The translations under genes were made by a program, and so were the position numbers. Shown here piece by piece: positions 7,023 through 7,298 of a stretch of DNA of 7,298 nt. Every line of letters starts with the position of its first letter. Positions within the stretch are counted from its first letter, which is position 1. The notes below the pieces were generated by a model. The model worked only from the letters and a program-made list of their open reading frames with translations, did not search any database and was not told the DNA's origin. Source of the stretch: an uncultured Anaerococcus sp. (GTDB taxonomy: Bacteria; Bacillota; Clostridia; Tissierellales; Peptoniphilaceae); contig URRX01000074.1 of assembly GCA_900550345.1 (NCBI GenBank), positions 1 to 7,298 of the forward strand, given 5' to 3'.

Positions 7023-7298
7023 TTAATTATTTTCATCTTTTTCGTCAAGACTATTTTCTTCAACTTCAACTACTGGATTCTTGCCCTTATCAAGACTAAT
7101 AGTATATGCTTTTATTTTTTTATTATCTATATCTTTTAAAACTGAATCAAGTAATTTCAATTTATACTTATAATTTTTTAAATCTCCGAAATTAATCTGA
7201 ATATCTTTTATTATTATACCAATATCATTATAGTTTTCCAAGTCTATTTCTTTTATGTCTTTACTATGTTTTAGCTTTTGTAATAAATTAATAAAATC
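7023..7298 (-). CDS. ftsQ: C-terminal part of a probable cell division protein FtsQ/DivIB (5' end outside window)
   Basis: The minus strand is open from the window edge to a TAA at 7023-7025, giving 91 residues of C-terminus. A TTG at 7241 could be read as a start, but the frame continues upstream through it (DFINLLQKLKHSKDIKEIDL), so this is a truncated gene rather than a 72-residue one. FtsQ/DivIB is a single-pass membrane protein whose extracytoplasmic POTRA and beta domains link FtsL and FtsB/DivIC in the divisome. The tail fits the end of the beta domain: an IKEIDLEN strand, then GDLKNYKYKLKLLDSVL (the 'K-L-x-x-L' helix), then IKAYTISLDKGKNPVVEV, followed by an acidic tail (EENSLDEKDENN). 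Its position 32 nt upstream of ftsZ agrees with a division cluster. The N-terminal membrane segment and POTRA domain are not visible, so the call rests on this pattern and on context. Confidence 0.7.
   Translation of the reverse strand, partial: DFINLLQKLKHSKDIKEIDLENYNDIGIIIKDIQINFGDLKNYKYKLKLLDSVLKDIDNKKIKAYTISLDKGKNPVVEVEENSLDEKDENN

Noticed and set aside
7023..7241. A stand-alone 72-residue gene starting at a TTG at 7241
   Set aside because: The frame stays open upstream to the window edge with FtsQ-like sequence, so the TTG is an internal Leu codon of a truncated gene.
1..7298. Mobile elements, CRISPR arrays, phage genes, or a novel defence or biosynthetic system
   Set aside because: There are no spaced direct repeats, transposase-like proteins, att-like repeats or compositional breaks. 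Apart from the unidentified plus-strand tail, coding space is taken by recognised housekeeping genes with uniform AT-rich codon use.

Overview
The window is a compact piece of chromosome, very AT-rich (roughly 30% GC by eye). It most resembles a low-GC anaerobic Firmicute of the Tissierellia/Peptoniphilaceae type, with Anaerococcus-like protein sequences. That assignment rests on base composition, codon choice, the style of the housekeeping proteins and the gene neighbourhood. It is inference, not a database match.

Layout. Nearly everything lies on the minus strand and reads from right to left: the 3' end of a probable ftsQ/divIB (7298 to 7023), ftsZ, nrdR, rarA (mgsA), asnS and leuS. A second gene enters from the left on the plus strand; only its last 47 codons are visible (1-144) and I cannot identify it. 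It converges on leuS. A strong hairpin with a T-tract (145-183) lies between the two stop codons and even includes the leuS stop. The only real intergenic space in the minus-strand gene series is 155 bp between nrdR and rarA (5296-5450). It holds a TATAAT-like box and an 11-bp AT-rich inverted repeat, and it probably separates two transcription units: ftsQ-ftsZ-nrdR and rarA-asnS-leuS.

How the genes work together. The right-hand group joins cell division (FtsQ/DivIB of the divisome, FtsZ of the Z ring) to NrdR, the ATP/dATP-sensing repressor of ribonucleotide reductase genes, so division and DNA-precursor control share one transcript. The left-hand group joins RarA, an AAA+ ATPase acting at stalled replication forks, to two aminoacyl-tRNA synthetases (Asn and Leu). 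The genes are packed tightly: nrdR starts 1 nt after ftsZ, asnS overlaps rarA, and the leuS ribosome binding site overlaps the asnS stop codon. This suggests translational coupling.

Two start codons should be moved downstream from the longest reading frame on the basis of Shine-Dalgarno spacing: ftsZ (6990 rather than 7008) and asnS (3983 rather than 3989).

I found no mobile element, CRISPR array, tRNA, rRNA or riboswitch. All identified genes are housekeeping genes, and I see no credible sign of an undescribed system. The points most worth checking are organisational: no ftsA between ftsQ and ftsZ, no Shine-Dalgarno at nrdR, no T-box ahead of the synthetase genes, and the dyad upstream of rarA.
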